Of a stretch of DNA of 64,000 bases, positions 34,300 through 47,900 are shown in pieces. Numbering within the stretch: the first letter of the stretch is position 1; each line of letters starts with the position of its first letter. The DNA lies in the NCBI GenBank assembly GCA_033675545.1, contig JAWDGP010006221.1, positions 94,501 through 158,500 on the forward strand, read 5' to 3'. The position numbers and the translations under genes are program-made. The notes below the pieces were generated by a model. The model saw only the letters and a list, made by a program, of their open reading frames with translations, did no database searches and had not been told where the DNA came from. The stretch is from Elysia crispata (lineage: Eukaryota; Mollusca; Gastropoda; Plakobranchidae).

Positions 34300-37200
34300 A
34301 TGACCATGTTCTCTGGAACTGTCAAAGTCGGGGCTTCCCTCTCTGTGTGTGCACTAATAGTTGCCTATTTCTATCAACGACATGCAGACGAAGTTCTTCA
34401 AGAGAGGTTAAGAGATGTGCTATCAGGTCTTTTGCGAGCAGAAAAGAAAGTGCCAGTAGAAGCAAAACGTGTGGCAGTTGGCTTTGGTGCATGTGAAGAT
34501 ATATTCACTAATGGCCTAGCTCTACTAGATGTATTAAATATCACATCTCCAAAAGAGGCAGTGCATCAGAATTCAGTGAACACGCCAGAGGAACTTGCTC
34601 AGCTTTTTGCTTTCTTCTTTCAATCAGGCGCAGCAGCAGAGTAAGTGGTTGTTATTTCTTCTACGCATTTCATTAAGTTATAGGTTCAACAGCTCATTCT
34701 TTTCGGAAAAAAAAACCCCAACAAAACAATAACGAAGAATGTACCTAGAGTCTATACTGAACCTTCTTTGGAAGATTTCAATACTTTACTCATTCACAAA
34801 ACGTGAGCATGTACCATTTTTTTAGTCGACTAACACCTCAAGCAATATATAAATAACACCTGATCTGAGGAATCATGTAGGCTTACAGGCTCAGGCTGTC
34901 CCTGGGCCAGAAATAAAGAAATTTAATTCACTTATATTTAAAACATATCTGAAATGTGAAATGCTGCAGGTGGAAAAGAACCCAGTCATCCTTTTGATTC
35001 TCCATGTCCATGGATGGCACTAATGGCATTAGTAATGCAAACAGAATTCTAACCTAAATCAAGGACTTCAGATTGGGTACGTTTGTTAAGTATATTAAGA
35101 TGATGCCGTGTTTTTATTAATGGAAATTGATTGTTAGAAAATGATTAACTCAACAAACCAAGCCTAATCTTTTTCTATGGCATAATCAAACGAAGCCCCC
35201 TGTAATATGATAGAGGTTCTGTATACATTTGGAAGTCCTTTCAATAATATTATCAAGGGCAAAAAATTGCCAACCAGTCAGCTTGCTCAGATGCTGGTAA
35301 ATTGACGCCAGGCGAAATACTGAATTATTTTTTATTTGCAAAAAAAAAACCATTTCTTGGTATTCATTTGAAATAGAACAGTTTTTTTTTTCTGATGGTA
35401 TGTCAGTCCATAATGCCAGAGAAAAGTATGTATATCTTTGTTGTGTCTGTCAGTGTTGTGTACAACCTATTCTTAGTGAATCTAAAACTTGCTCAAAACA
35501 AGTGCATCAAAATTTAAATCTTATTGTCAACTTTTTACAACTAACATTTTAGTGAGACTAGTGGCTTTTAGAAATAAATCTCCAATCTAAATCTCTTTCA
35601 GAGTGTAGATCATGGCTAAAATGTCCTTGACCTACTGACGCATTCAGTTGTTGGTTTTGGGGCTGAAAATAAGCAATTTCATTCCATTCAGATTTCTTAA
35701 GGGATGCTTTGTAATGATTGTTCCTATTTAAGCAGATAAAGATAAAGTTGTGTGTAAAGGCAGATTTGATGCTTTTATTATACAATTATTATTATGCAAA
35801 TGAAGGAGCGCAAATACCAAATAATAGTAAGCATTTATAAAGTGAAAAGACCTTTATTTGCAGGTCAGTAATTTGTTAATGTTTACGTGTTATATATCTA
35901 TATAAATGCTTTCTCTTAACAGACGTTATGTAGCAAATTCTAGCCTATTTGAAGCAATGGTGGAGGCTGGGACTAAATTCAAAGATCATCAGTGGGCTTT
36001 AGGAGGTAATGCTCCTGTTATGGCCCGTCGTCTTGGTTTAGAAGGATTTGATGTCTTGCTTGGTGCTAGGATGGGAAGCTCTGCACTGAAGGCTATCCCT
36101 GATTCAGTGAAAGGTGGGCCATCAATCCCCCTGACTTCACATTAAAACTTGCTTTTGCTGAATTCTAACAAAATTCTTTTTATTGATGTAGATAATTAAG
36201 CCTTTAAGGTGATTAATAATCAGAAATTGCAATGTAAGACATAATTGGCATTTTGAATTTTAGTGCATTTAAATTAAATATGACTTGTGAAAGGAATGAG
36301 TTTTGTTTAAAAACCTTCAAGTACTCTACTATAGCTGTGATCATCATTGAAACTGGAATCAAACCTCACAGATCAAAAGTTCATTTGATTAGTTAAAAAA
36401 AAAAATTTTTTTTTTGTAAGATTAAGATATAGAGGAAAAAAAAAACCTTCAGATTTGAAGTAGTTTTGTTTTTAGCATCTTTATGATTTTGGATTTTTGA
36501 AAAATATAAAGATCATGAAAAATAATGTAATGAACACCTAGCTAGAGGTGATAACATTTATTTGGCATACACCATGCTCACGATGAAATTTTACTTTTTT
36601 TTTGCATGTTTTATATTCGTTATCTTTTATTGCTATAATTTCTGTTTACTTGATCTTAATACAATATTTTCTTTATTTATGGTCTCTCAATAGTTCTTAT
36701 TTTTCACCAACGTATAATAATTTTGTAATTTATTTTTAGCACCTGGCATGTGTAAGTGGAGGAAAATAATGGAAACTTTGTTTTTACAGGAGAAAATATG
36801 AAAAGAAGAATTTTACGAATGATTGGTCATTTTTTAATAAGCAAGGAGTAATGATTTCTTAATGACTGTATTACACACAAAGCTTCCTATTATCCAACAA
36901 TGAAATTCATATGGTAAGAAAGTTTTTACCAGTCTTGAATTGAAATGGAAATGTCTTTTCATGAACAGTTATAGGAAAAAGTATGTCTAGATCTGATGTT
37001 CACCTGATTATGGAATACAAGACAAATGATCGATGGGGTCAGTTCACCTCCCCTAGAGCAAACAGGTAAATATTAAAATAGGTCTATCATTGGTGTTGTA
37101 CCAACCGATGTTGCTTACTCTGGTTGTTTTACTTCAACTTTTAATTGATAAACCCATAGTTTATTTTGGCTGTGGAAGTGTACTTTACTTTTAAAATTTG

Positions 37201-40200
37201 AATGCTTCTTTGCAAGAGATTCTCATCTTGTTTATACATTTAACAGGATATTTATACAATTAAGATCTCTTTGAAGTGTGTGAAAACACTATGCTTTCTC
37301 AAACAATGATCATAAAATATGTCAAAATGAATTGTCTCTAAGGCTGTATGTGTTCTTGCATGATGGTGAAAATAGTGAAGGTAAGCCTTCTTTCGCTTCT
37401 ACAGATTGATTCTCCACAATGATCAAGTAAACCCATATCTAGATGGCATGGAGGAATTTCTTGACAGAGTTGTGACATTTAAACCCTCACTCCTTGTTAT
37501 AGGTGGTTTACAGTTGATGGATAACTTCCCTGATGATCAGGGTAAGTGTAAACAAATCTTCATATTGTTAAATAAAGGATAATATTATCACTGGATGAAT
37601 TGCGAAGAAAGATGGATGTTTTAATAAACAAAATTCTTATATTGTGCTAATCCTATTGATATAACTTTTATCTTAACATGGTCTCATTTATGAAAAAGAC
37701 ATAAGTGCTGCAAACAAAATGCAATTTATGAAGTTTGAAAGCTATACAAAAGACGCATCTTCAATATGAAATGAAATATTTTAATGCCATCAAATTTATA
37801 TATAATTTTATGTCCAGGAGAAAATGCAGTTTAGATTGTTTGAACATGAAACCAGTATGGTAAAGCTTTAGAGGGAAATGAAATCAATATTTAAAGTATT
37901 TTTATGTTTTGATTGTGCAAAATACCTGAAGTATTGGTCTATGTGCAATTACCTAGAGGTATTGGTCAATGTGCAATTTCTGCATTACCTTTATTTGTGA
38001 TTTACATAGACAGAATTATAGTCCAAGAAATAACTTTCACATAGTTATGTTGAGTGCTAAAGTCACCAGTTATAGGCTTTTACTATAAAGAGTACAGACT
38101 TGAAAATTGTGAATGTAGTTCTCTTCTCATATATATTTTGCTTTTCTTAGGAAATTTGTTAATTGGTACCATTTATCTTTTTTTCTGATATGACTTTCTA
38201 TCAAGGCATCAGGTTTGCACGTCTTGAGAAGTTGAGCAAATTCTTACAGACTCTTCCTCGCTCCACACTGGTTCATTTTGAGATGGCATCCTTTACAGAA
38301 ATTGGTCTTCTCACTGAAATAATCCAGCGTGTTATTTATTATTGTGACTCCCTTGGAGCTAACGAGCAGGTATATAGTGGAAACCTCATAATTCGAATTG
38401 TATGGGAATGGATTAAATCTTCGAATTAAGAGAATTTACAAAAAAATGGTTATAACAATCTATGACTCATTGAGTGAGTGTGAACTGTGCCTGCCATGAG
38501 CAACCCTTCCCCTCCCCTGTCCCATGTTGCTATCAGTATCAGTATCAGTACTGGCACTTAATTGTTAGTGCAAAATCAAGTGGATCTAGATCAGATCAAT
38601 CTAGCTCTGCACTGACTAGACCATATTCTTATGTTGCTTCAAGTAGTCAATATTTCTAAATGATCAGTTATCTTCAATTATCGTATTTACATAAACCCCA
38701 ACCCTCAAGAAAATACAAATCCTTTAGCATGGAAGACAAATTAAAGAATTTAGAAGAGATGGACCAGAATAAAAGCTTTAAAAAAATTGACGAAAAGTAT
38801 TGCATTCTTGCCAAAATGCTCTTTAATAATCCTCAAAACTGGCATCATGTGGGAAAAAATTTCTTCCTCATTATTTGATTCTGTGAGAAAACTTTGTCGG
38901 CTGAGCAAAAGGGGATGTTGAAGAAAGTCTCTTACTTGATACAGACGAGCACAACTCATCAATGTTTCTGTATTTGGATCAATTAAGGCACAACAGCTAG
39001 CACAAGAACTGGGCTTTGCATGGCAATCAGATTTAGAGAGAGGCAAAGTAAGTGGAGAAAGTGCTGCAGTGGATACAACTGTTGTTGATGCCTTGGTTAC
39101 ATCAGCCCTTCAAGAACCATTCCAAAAGTATAGTCCAGACAATATTTTTAATGCTTATAAGTCTGGCTTACTCCAAAGATGCTTGCCTGACAAGATTTAT
39201 TAGAGGTAAAGACAAGGTAGGAAGGATAGAGAAGTTAAGATTCCCAGACCTTGTAACAGCCAGCATTAGATGCACAGAGAAACTGCTGCTATTTATAATT
39301 GGAAAAAAAGTGCTAAACTGAGTTTTGCTTGCACTAAAAATCTACCAATGGAACACAGGAGGAATAAAAAGTTATAGATGATGTTGAAGATTTTTGAGTC
39401 ATGGCTAAAGAAAGTGGCTGGCAAGTTCTTGATGAGGAAAGAACAGTGGCAATAGCAACCTTTGCAGATTAAATTGCTTTTCTAAACCCTTCCTAACACC
39501 ACTGCACTTCTTCAACCATGTAACTAGAGGATTGTGAGTGCACTTAAATGGCACTACAAGAAGGCTCAGGTACCTTCCTCCAAATGAGCCAACAGCCAGA
39601 TACAGATTTTATAATTTGAGTGCTAGATGCTTTGTTTCTGGTGTATTCTTTTTTTCACTTATAGGACCAAAATCCAGTGGTGATAGCTTGGGTGCTTTCC
39701 ACAATGTTGACAGCAATCTCCCTGTCCTTGGAGTAAAGACAATACAGGAAATAGTTACTTCTTTTGTTGCTCATAAAACCGTGGTAATGAGGGAAATGAT
39801 GAGACTGATGAAAAAGTAGAGGTTAAGCCAAAGCTAGAGCAGCTGCATCAAAAGAAGCAACTCAAGCTTGCTTGTTAAAAAAAAAGTATGCTCAAGAGCA
39901 AGGTGAAGAGCTACTTGATGCCATTTTTGCTTTTTAAACAAAATAAGAGAAGAGCATTGATGAAAAAATCAAGCAAAAACCCCCAAACATTTGAAACTAT
40001 TTAAAGAAAGCATAAAGCCTCTGTACCTGATCCTGCCTCACTCTTTTGGTATAGATAAGGTAATTAAGATGCTCTTTGCAGGACAAAACTGTCCTTCTGA
40101 CTGTGCGGAGGAGGTCACCATTATTTAAGTTTTGGAAAATAATTTATTCTTTGCTCACAAAATACTTATATTTTTCTTTGAAGGGAAGCAACATAGATAT

Positions 40201-43200
40201 TTATGTTCGCTCATATATCTTTGCATTATCAACCCCTTTTACAATATTTCATTTTTAGTGTTTTTTCAGTCTTTATACTTTTATAATTTACCCTGATAAA
40301 TTAAAAATCGGAGAATTCAAAGTGTGTGGGTTTTGCCTGATCACTTCAAATTAACTGAAATTTACTGTACTGTGAATGAAAAATTTGGTTGACTTTACCC
40401 TTAAATTTCTGCTTGCACTTGGAAAAGCCCCAAGTGCAAAAAGTTTCAAAAGATTTCTCAAGATGCTTATGGAATTTCGAAAGAAGACGTTGATTTGAAC
40501 GAACAGTATGTTTAAAAAGAGAAATTAAAAAACTTAAAACCTACAAACCTAATTATTGTATTGGAAAATACTAAAAAGAAACAGAAAGATGAGAAAATAA
40601 AGTTAAAAATACCCAGATTTTTTAAACTAATGGTCAAAAAGCGGTTAGAAAAAAATAAAACAAATTGTTACAACTTTTCAAATGTTTTGATCAGGAGCTT
40701 CCTAACATCCTCCAAGTGGTTCAGGGCAAAAATGTCACATTGGTTAGTGACCAGAGACCTCGGGTTGCTACTGTCTTGGATCAAATGCGAAAACTGTATA
40801 ATCTGCTTGGAAATACGCCTGAGGTAAGTTGCATATTGATCTTATAAACTGTAAACTATACGCCCCTTGAGAGTAGCAGAATATATGCCATAAAATTTAA
40901 TATTTAATGCAATCAAACTGTGGCTTACTACATATCTTACTCTGATTCACAGACATTGTATCTTTCAAATCCTGAAAATTTTAAATGGAAATAAAACGTT
41001 TTAATCAGAAGATAATCATACATTTTTTTCAGGTACAATAGTTGATATGCTCAGGCATACTTGCCTGTAAATCTGTGGTTAAGTTTGATGAACACTGTGC
41101 AGTGCTTTTATCTAATTTCCTTGTTATCTTGACCTTAATCTAACTTGATTAATACATCTCAAAAGCATTAATATTTTATATTTATTGAATTCTTTTCTGT
41201 TAGGTATGATTAATTATATGATTGCAATCTAGAATTGTTTCAGGTACTGATTTGCAACTCATTGTTAAAGCTGTACAAAGTGGAAGATGGATAGTCCACA
41301 CATTTCAGGGCTGAATGACAATGATACTTATGCATCATAACTTTGCTAAATTAAGACTTGATAACAGAGATGCCAGATGCCATCATGGTCTACTTGAAAT
41401 TCAAAGGGCATATTCTTTTGATGCCTATTGAATATTTCTAGATACCAGATTAAGCAAAATTCAAGAAAACCTTTATGTAACCAGACCTAGCTGGGTGGAT
41501 ATTCCCTTAACTTACTTAGTCACTACTGCAATAGGACCCACTAGTCTAGTTACCTATAGAAGCTCAGTGCTTCTTCCTACTCTAAGTAATTGCAGGCCCT
41601 AACTGGTTATGGTAGCGTGCCTAGCAGCCGTGCAATACTACAGAGTTCACACTCTTGGATCCTTGAGTATCAGTGGAGTACTAAGGCCACTGTTCCCTAA
41701 CTAATACGAGTGGGTGTTGAGACTTGACAAGAACAGAATAGCTACACTCCAGAAAAGGAAGAACACAAAAGAGAAGAAGTTAAAGTTACCACCTATAATA
41801 TGTTTATTCCACGAATACTCAATTATTAATGAATTAAGGCAATTCTCAAAGGATAAAATACAAAATACAAAGATGATCCCCAAGCGATTACGTGATAAAA
41901 GACTAACAAATGGTCAAAATAAGCGCCAAGCAGATACTCGAGATAAAGTGCAGATATTATACTAAGATCAGATACTAAAACAAAATGGCCAGAATACTAA
42001 GTAGAAGATACTAACAAAATGGTCAGAACAGAAGATACTAAGACCTAAACAAAATGCCCAATAAAAATGTCTAATACTAGATCTAGTCAAAATTGTCAGA
42101 ATGATAATACCTAATAAAAATGCCCAATAGTCAAAATACCTAATAAAAATGCCTAATAGTCAGAATGCCTAATAGTCAAAATAGAAAATATCCAAACAAA
42201 ATGCCTAATAGTCAGCCAACGCTGAGAAAGAAAAGAAATAAAACATAATATTAGACATACAGCGTAATCAATAAGATAATCATCAATCATTCTATTTAAC
42301 CTTCAGTGAAAGTTCAACCTAGCAGAACAAGCATAATTAAATGTCATGTTCTAAATCACAGTAACAGGCAAGGTCAATACTACTTACTCCCCTGTATCAA
42401 TATGATCTTATTTGCATAATTGCGACTGCCCATGGCTTGGCCTACCGTACCACGTGGTACCTCGCCATTGGTCCAGTCTCAGGTAATCAATTAGAGACTA
42501 GAGGGGGGGGGAAGATGAATCTAAGATCGCCCTGGCGCGAAACCGAGAGCGTGAACAACGCCTAGCACTGACGCAATCACCCGACTTCTCAAATGAGAGC
42601 GTCAGTTCAAAGAGGCCGTGGCCAGTTACTCTCCATAACTGGGAGAAGGGGTGCGCCAAGTCCGTCTTGCATAGACGGTAGACTTAGGATACTCAAGTCA
42701 ATACATGTAATATTACAAGACTAGATCTACATCTTATACGGAATAATGATAATCTGCCAGTTAGACTTACAGTACTGGCAATGCAACAAAACTTAGTTTA
42801 GGGGAATACTTCTCCAGATTAACGAGGTGATCATAACTTACAATCAATAATTAATAGGTAAAGACAAAGGTTAACATAATATTTAGAGAGGGACATTCAC
42901 AGCATCATAGGAATAATAAAATCAGTCGTCTGTCATTTGAGTCAATGAATGTCTGAAGGGAGGAAATTAATACCTACAGTTATAGATCTAGTACTTAGAA
43001 TCTGTTAAATTTACAAGGCCTGTTAAATTTACAAGGACATGGCCTCGCGCTAAATACAACTAACTTAAGCTTTCCAACAACTTACCCCGAGTCACGGTGA
43101 TAATCACGTAGAATTAAAACAAATGATAATCCAACACAAGTAGCTTTCACAATAGTTCCATAATATCCACAATAACTTCTCACTAAAATTCCAAACAATA

Positions 43201-44729
43201 CTACTGGTACTATCCAACCAAGGCCTCCAGATACTCCAAAAAGATACTGACAAGGAGTCTTTCCGAGCTCTACAATTTATAGTACAAGCTCAGTCGGCAA
43301 AGTCCCCCGTCAAAGACTTCCCTGGTTTCACAGTTCGTCCCTAGAACAAGGGCCAATGCCGACCGAGGAAAATCTACTCCGTCGAATGGAACAACCCGTT
43401 TCCCCAACTAAAACATCACCCGACCGAGATCATAGAATCAACGGAAGCCATCGTTACATCTACGTACGATTCCAGTATCCCTCGATCAAAGTACGTCCAA
43501 AACCGGCCGAGGAAAAGCCTCTCTGGCCAGCTGGACAGGAATAAAAGAACAAAGTATCTTGCGAATTATTGAAGAAATAGGAATTAACCGCTAGAGGGGC
43601 GGAGACTAGTTTCCCGCCATTAAACTAAGTCTACTAACAAGCTAGAAGCGCACGTGGCTCCACCCACAAGCTGATAATTAACACAATAAGATCTGTTCTA
43701 AAGGCCTACTGCTACTGCCACAAATAAATAAATATACCAGCCTCCCTACATTTAGGTAGCCCTTATGCCTTTTCAGTTAATATAAACATCCTATTGAAAA
43801 AAAAAAGCAAGCAAATAGACACAAATCTTAATTAAGAGAGTCTCTGTAAATTGGGATTCTTATCTGTACAGATCTAAATCTCAGGAATGATTGTGTCATA
43901 ATTTAGCAAAAAGTTCATGCAGTTCATATTAACAGAATTGAGGAAGTTGATCAGTTGAAAGCTTATCATTGGAAAGGAAATAAAATCTCTTTACTCCCTT
44001 TTCTGAGGACTCACTGATAGTAATATCACAGATTTAGGTCTTTAATGTTTACATTTTTTTTTTTTGCTTGAGATAAAACTTTTACAATTTCCGATATGTA
44101 AATATATTGACCACTCTTTTATTTAATTTTTAAAACCACAAAAAGTTGAGCTTAAACTTTGGTTACACCATTGGAAATTTTGCAGGAGCGCAATCTTTTA
44201 ATGCAATATCTCTTTCAATCAAACAAACATTTTAACACCCCAACAATTATTATCTTTTTTTTAATGTATCACAAAAGTTTTGCTTACTCTGTGTTTACTT
44301 TTTTTTTACCATTTCCAGACTGATGGAATGCGCCGCCTTACTCGCATCCATGTGCATACTTTGGCATTTCAAGCTATTCTGACACGTCCAGATTCAGCTT
44401 GGAAAAATTCCATGTCAGCAGCTGCCAAGGCAGCCCTCACTGCCCATCGCCATACATGTGGGGAACATGATATTGATGCAACAAAAGCAAGGCTAATCAT
44501 GGATGGCTCCTTTGCTCTCAGCACTGCTGAGATTGAAGGAGAGGCAACCACCAGTAAAAGCGAAAGTAGAGTTTATGTCAACAATCAGAGACCGGTGTCT
44601 TGTTGGAATGAGGAGAGTGAGTTTCCGGCACACATCTGTGTAGCGCCAGTGTTAGTCTGCACTAAGATCCTTAAAACAGCAGGAGGAGGGGATAACGTGT
44701 CTTCAGCTGGCCTTGTGTTTCAAATTTAG
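34300..44729 (+). CDS. ADPGK: ADP-dependent glucokinase
   Basis: ADPGK phosphorylates glucose with ADP instead of ATP; in animals it is tied to the ER. Seven exons join in phase: 34300-34640, 35923-36113, 36969-37065, 37405-37541, 38206-38369, 40695-40823 and 44319-44729, giving 489 residues against about 497 in human. An N-terminal hydrophobic segment (about residues 9-26, GASLSVCALIVAYFY) fits an ER signal anchor. Conserved blocks are RVAVGFGACEDIF, SGAAAERY, LGGNAPVMARRL, HLIMEYK with WGQF and PRANRLILHND, VHFEMAS, LGANEQEL, LTRIHVHTL, and the terminal GGGDNVSSAGL in which Asp (codon at 44691) is the likely catalytic base. The start could be the ATG at 34300 or 34306, which has the better -3 base. 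Intron 5 contains a Tigger element and intron 6 a solo-LTR-like insertion. Confidence 0.95.
38375..40367 (+). mobile_element. Tigger/pogo transposon with dead transposase
   Basis: A 1993-bp element flanked by TA (38373-38374 and 40368-40369). The left end TAGTGGAAACCTCATAATTCGAA and the right end, reverse complemented, CAGTAAATTTCAGTTAATTTGAA are diverged pogo-type inverted repeats. Inside, frame-broken plus-strand pieces follow Tigger transposase order: the N-terminal psq helix-turn-helix (RKYKSFSMEDKLKNLEEMDQ near 38720, then FKKIDEKYCIL), an ESAAVDTTVVDAL block (39058-39100), PDNIFNAYKSGLLQRCLPDK (39137-39197) where DDE Asp is replaced by Tyr, LPMEHRRNKK (near 39340), and a PNTTALLQP block (near 39500). 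Many stops make it inactive. It begins five bases inside ADPGK intron 5. Confidence 0.8.
41960..42225 (+). repeat. Diverged short tandem repeat inside the LTR-like insertion
   Basis: Units close to CCTAATAAAAATGCC and TAATAGTCAGAATG recur in variable order, with related ACTAACAAAATGGTCAGAA units upstream. No reading frame is kept. It ends near 42225. Confidence 0.6.
42452..42465. promoter_or_regulatory. CACGTG E-box palindrome next to CCAAT
   Basis: The 14-base perfect palindrome GTACCACGTGGTAC is centred on an E-box, with ATTGG (inverted CCAAT) about 10 bases later. It could be part of an LTR promoter. Motif evidence only. Confidence 0.3.
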
Positions 44730-44983
44730 TGTTTTGTGTGTTGTTTTTTTTTAATTACATATTTTAATTGCATATCAGTTGAATTATTCAATTTACCTTT
44801 AACTTGCATAAATTTATCTTTTCATAATCGTCAGCTTTTAACCCCATCTCATGCTTTTTCCCTTTTTATTTTTAAAATTAAGTAAAAACAACTTATGATT
44901 CAAATATATATTCAAGAAAAGTAAATGATGTTATGAAACCTACTGACAAAAAATGATAGGTCCAATAACATGTATTGTATTTC

Positions 44984-44989
44984 AATAAA
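44984..44989 (+). promoter_or_regulatory. Polyadenylation signal of ADPGK
   Basis: AATAAA 255 bases after the ADPGK stop codon, the first convincing hexamer downstream. It implies a 3' UTR near 280 bases. Confidence 0.5.
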
Positions 44990-47900
44990 GAAATATCAAG
45001 TGAAATAGAAAAACTAATTATTCGTAGGGTTGGCTGCAAATCATTTTTGTTTTATTTAATAAAATCAAAATGTTAGAAATCACTTTGTAAAAAAATTGCA
45101 TGGTGGTTTTATGTTGTCTGCAATGCATGTTTGAAGTTTTCACACAGCATTAAGATAAAAGAAAAGTTTACAATTTCTTTTTTGACAAATCGTATTCAAA
45201 GAATCACAACTTGAGTCACTCAAAATTCTTGATATTGAATCCAATTTGAAAAACCATGTTATTCTGAATTCATGCAACACTCTTAAGCAAATAAGGCAAA
45301 CGAAGGAGAAAAAAAGGCATCCAAGAAAAATGAATTCAAATTTCAATTTTGAGTCTCTCAAGTGAAATTTGATGTTAATAATCTTGAGCATTAATGGCAT
45401 TTTGTATTGCAATTCTTTCTTTCTCTTTTTTCTTAAAACAAAACAAAAACAAAACAACGAACAAGAAAACGAGAAGAGCATGAAAACGAGATATTCTTTG
45501 CAAGGTTTGCCCTTTGAAGGTCAATCAAAGTTATCCCTATTTTTACTTTTTGTGCAATATCATTGATTGCTTTGGACCAGGATCACATCATCAATTTCAA
45601 AGCAGGTGATGTTTAATTATTTCTCCCAGTTTTACCAGAAGTGTTTCAAACTGTGTAATTCTTATTCAAAGTATTAATTGCAGGATGCGTTTTCCTTTAT
45701 TTCCTATTAATTCATTAAGTATAATTATGAATAATTATTATATGACTTTTTTTTCCCAGAAGCTCACTACAACTTAAGCACAGCTTTCTCAATCAGCTCA
45801 AAACATTACTGTTTCATATTCCATTCAGGCATACCATAAGAAGTGTTTTGTGTTGAATAGCTGTTTACTGATCAGCTCAAATAGCAGTTCTAAGACTGAG
45901 AAAGTTGTTGAAAATTAACATTCATATTTAATTTTAACAAACTTTTCAAGCACTGCTTTCTATCAAGCGGAAATATAGATCTAGGACTTAAACCGAATTG
46001 TATGTTATTATTCTTCCTTCTTTCATTAATATTAGTGGATATCAACAAATTTTGGAGGCTCAATATTGCTAAAGAAAAAGGAATGTATTTTCAAATAAGA
46101 CTTAGCATATTGATCCTAAAAGCTACGGTGTTGAAATGAATCCTGAGGCTATTTTTTCTTTCACCTCCATAATTTGTTTGTTCAGGCCAGACAAAGGTGA
46201 AAATAATTGTGATTAAAGAAAAAAAATCTTCCCCCAAAAAGTGCAACGATGCCTTGAGCAATATTTTAAAGATTCATATTGGTGATAAAGTTTTCCTGTT
46301 TCTGTGCCTTGAAATGTATTGCTTGAAGTGATTGTTTAAAATTGGAAAGTACAAATGGGTTAATATTTGAAGCAAAATGGTATGTTTTCTGTTTTTTATT
46401 TAGAAGTTGAAATAAAATAAAGAAAAGAAATATTCAACCATTTTGTGTGTTGTGCATCTATCATCAGAGTGTAGAAATTTATATGTTCTCTCAAACTGGG
46501 GCTTTTCAGCTTGAAAAGAAATGATCCCTAAGAGCCTGTATATTTTTATTACATTTGTCAAAAAAACTTCAATGAAATCCACTTGTGAACTTCTTTTCTA
46601 TCTTGATATTTTATGATTTATTTGAATAATATTACTATGATGGCACACAGCTTCAGAAAGTATAAATAATTTACTTTGAAGTGTATTTGAATTAAAAAAA
46701 AATTTTTTTTTTCGATTAAATAATAAAGAAAAAAGGAATTGAAATTAAAACTTCTTACCTTTTTAATAAGTACTCTCCTCTGTTTGTATCTTTGGAATTA
46801 TGATTCAATGTTTTGTTTTTAAACAGGGTTGTTAATTCAGCTTTGGTATCTACCTCTACATTTATTTTGAGCAACCATGTGTCTGATTAGCAGTTACCTA
46901 GAAATGGGATACACTATCTTTCGTGAAAACTATTGATTTCACTGATAATCAACCATTTGTCAAGAAAGCATCAGTTGCTTAAAGTTCATCAGAAGCAGCA
47001 AAATTTGACTTCACAGCCACATACACTGAATATACCTGAAAATCATGAATCTTTAAATATCTTTTGTATGCTTTGAATGGGAGCTTGTGTGGTGATAAAG
47101 ATTTTGTTTTATCAAGTTAGATAAGAAAAGGAAAAAGGCCAGAATATAAAGGTATGTAATGTTGATATTTTTAGCATCCCAATTTATATATTGAACAATA
47201 TTTTGCTGAAATTACTGTAATGGTATATTTTGGGAATGTCTCTTAAAAAAATCAATGAATATTAAAAAATATTGGTATTTATCGTTTCATATATCCTCAG
47301 TTGACTCTGCCAGACATACTACATAGAATACTGCCTTTTCACTTTTTTCTCAATTTTAATTGTTTGGTAGATTTGAATTCAGGAAATGTCTTTAAGTTTT
47401 TTGTTTTTCAATTTTCTTATAATGTTGAAAAATTGAAGATAAGTTCTTGAATTTGAATATTTTTCAAAGAAATGCATTTAAACAGTCATATATTTAATAA
47501 ATGTATAATTAATTTACTTGCCCTCTTGTTCTTCTCTTGACTTCCTCTTCATTACAGAACAATCATTTCCCTCCTTCCCTTGAATTTTTCTTGGTTTGGA
47601 TTGCTTACCTTTTCTCCCTTTTCTCCATGACCTGGTCTCCTACTTCTTTCGCTATTTCCCATCTTCTAAGATAAATAACAAACCCAAACTTAAGCTCATT
47701 GTAAGGTCAAAATTTAAAAGGAATGAACTATTACTTGAAATCTTATAGTTAGTTTGAAAGTCCAGAAAAATCTTATATGTAGACAACAGCTTCTTGTCAA
47801 ACCATATATAGCCCCAGATAAACAGGATATGACCTCAAGAACAGTCTAGTATTTTATCAGAACCTTCCAATGCTCTACAGCTTGGACCATCTGACATCTC

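Larger units (their letters stand above)
41476..43750. mobile_element. Solo-LTR-like insertion in ADPGK intron 6
   Basis: A 2275-bp segment begins TGTAACC and ends CCTACA, so the termini are TGTA...TACA as in many Gypsy LTRs. TTTA flanks both sides (41472-41475 and 43751-43754), a four-base target duplication. The segment is richer in GC than the intron around it, especially 42430-43680. It contains tandem AATGCCTAATAGTCA units, an inverted CCAAT (ATTGG) with a CACGTG palindrome near 42455, and no polymerase or gag. Orientation is undecided. Alternatively it is a non-autonomous retroelement whose two LTRs I cannot separate. Confidence 0.5.
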
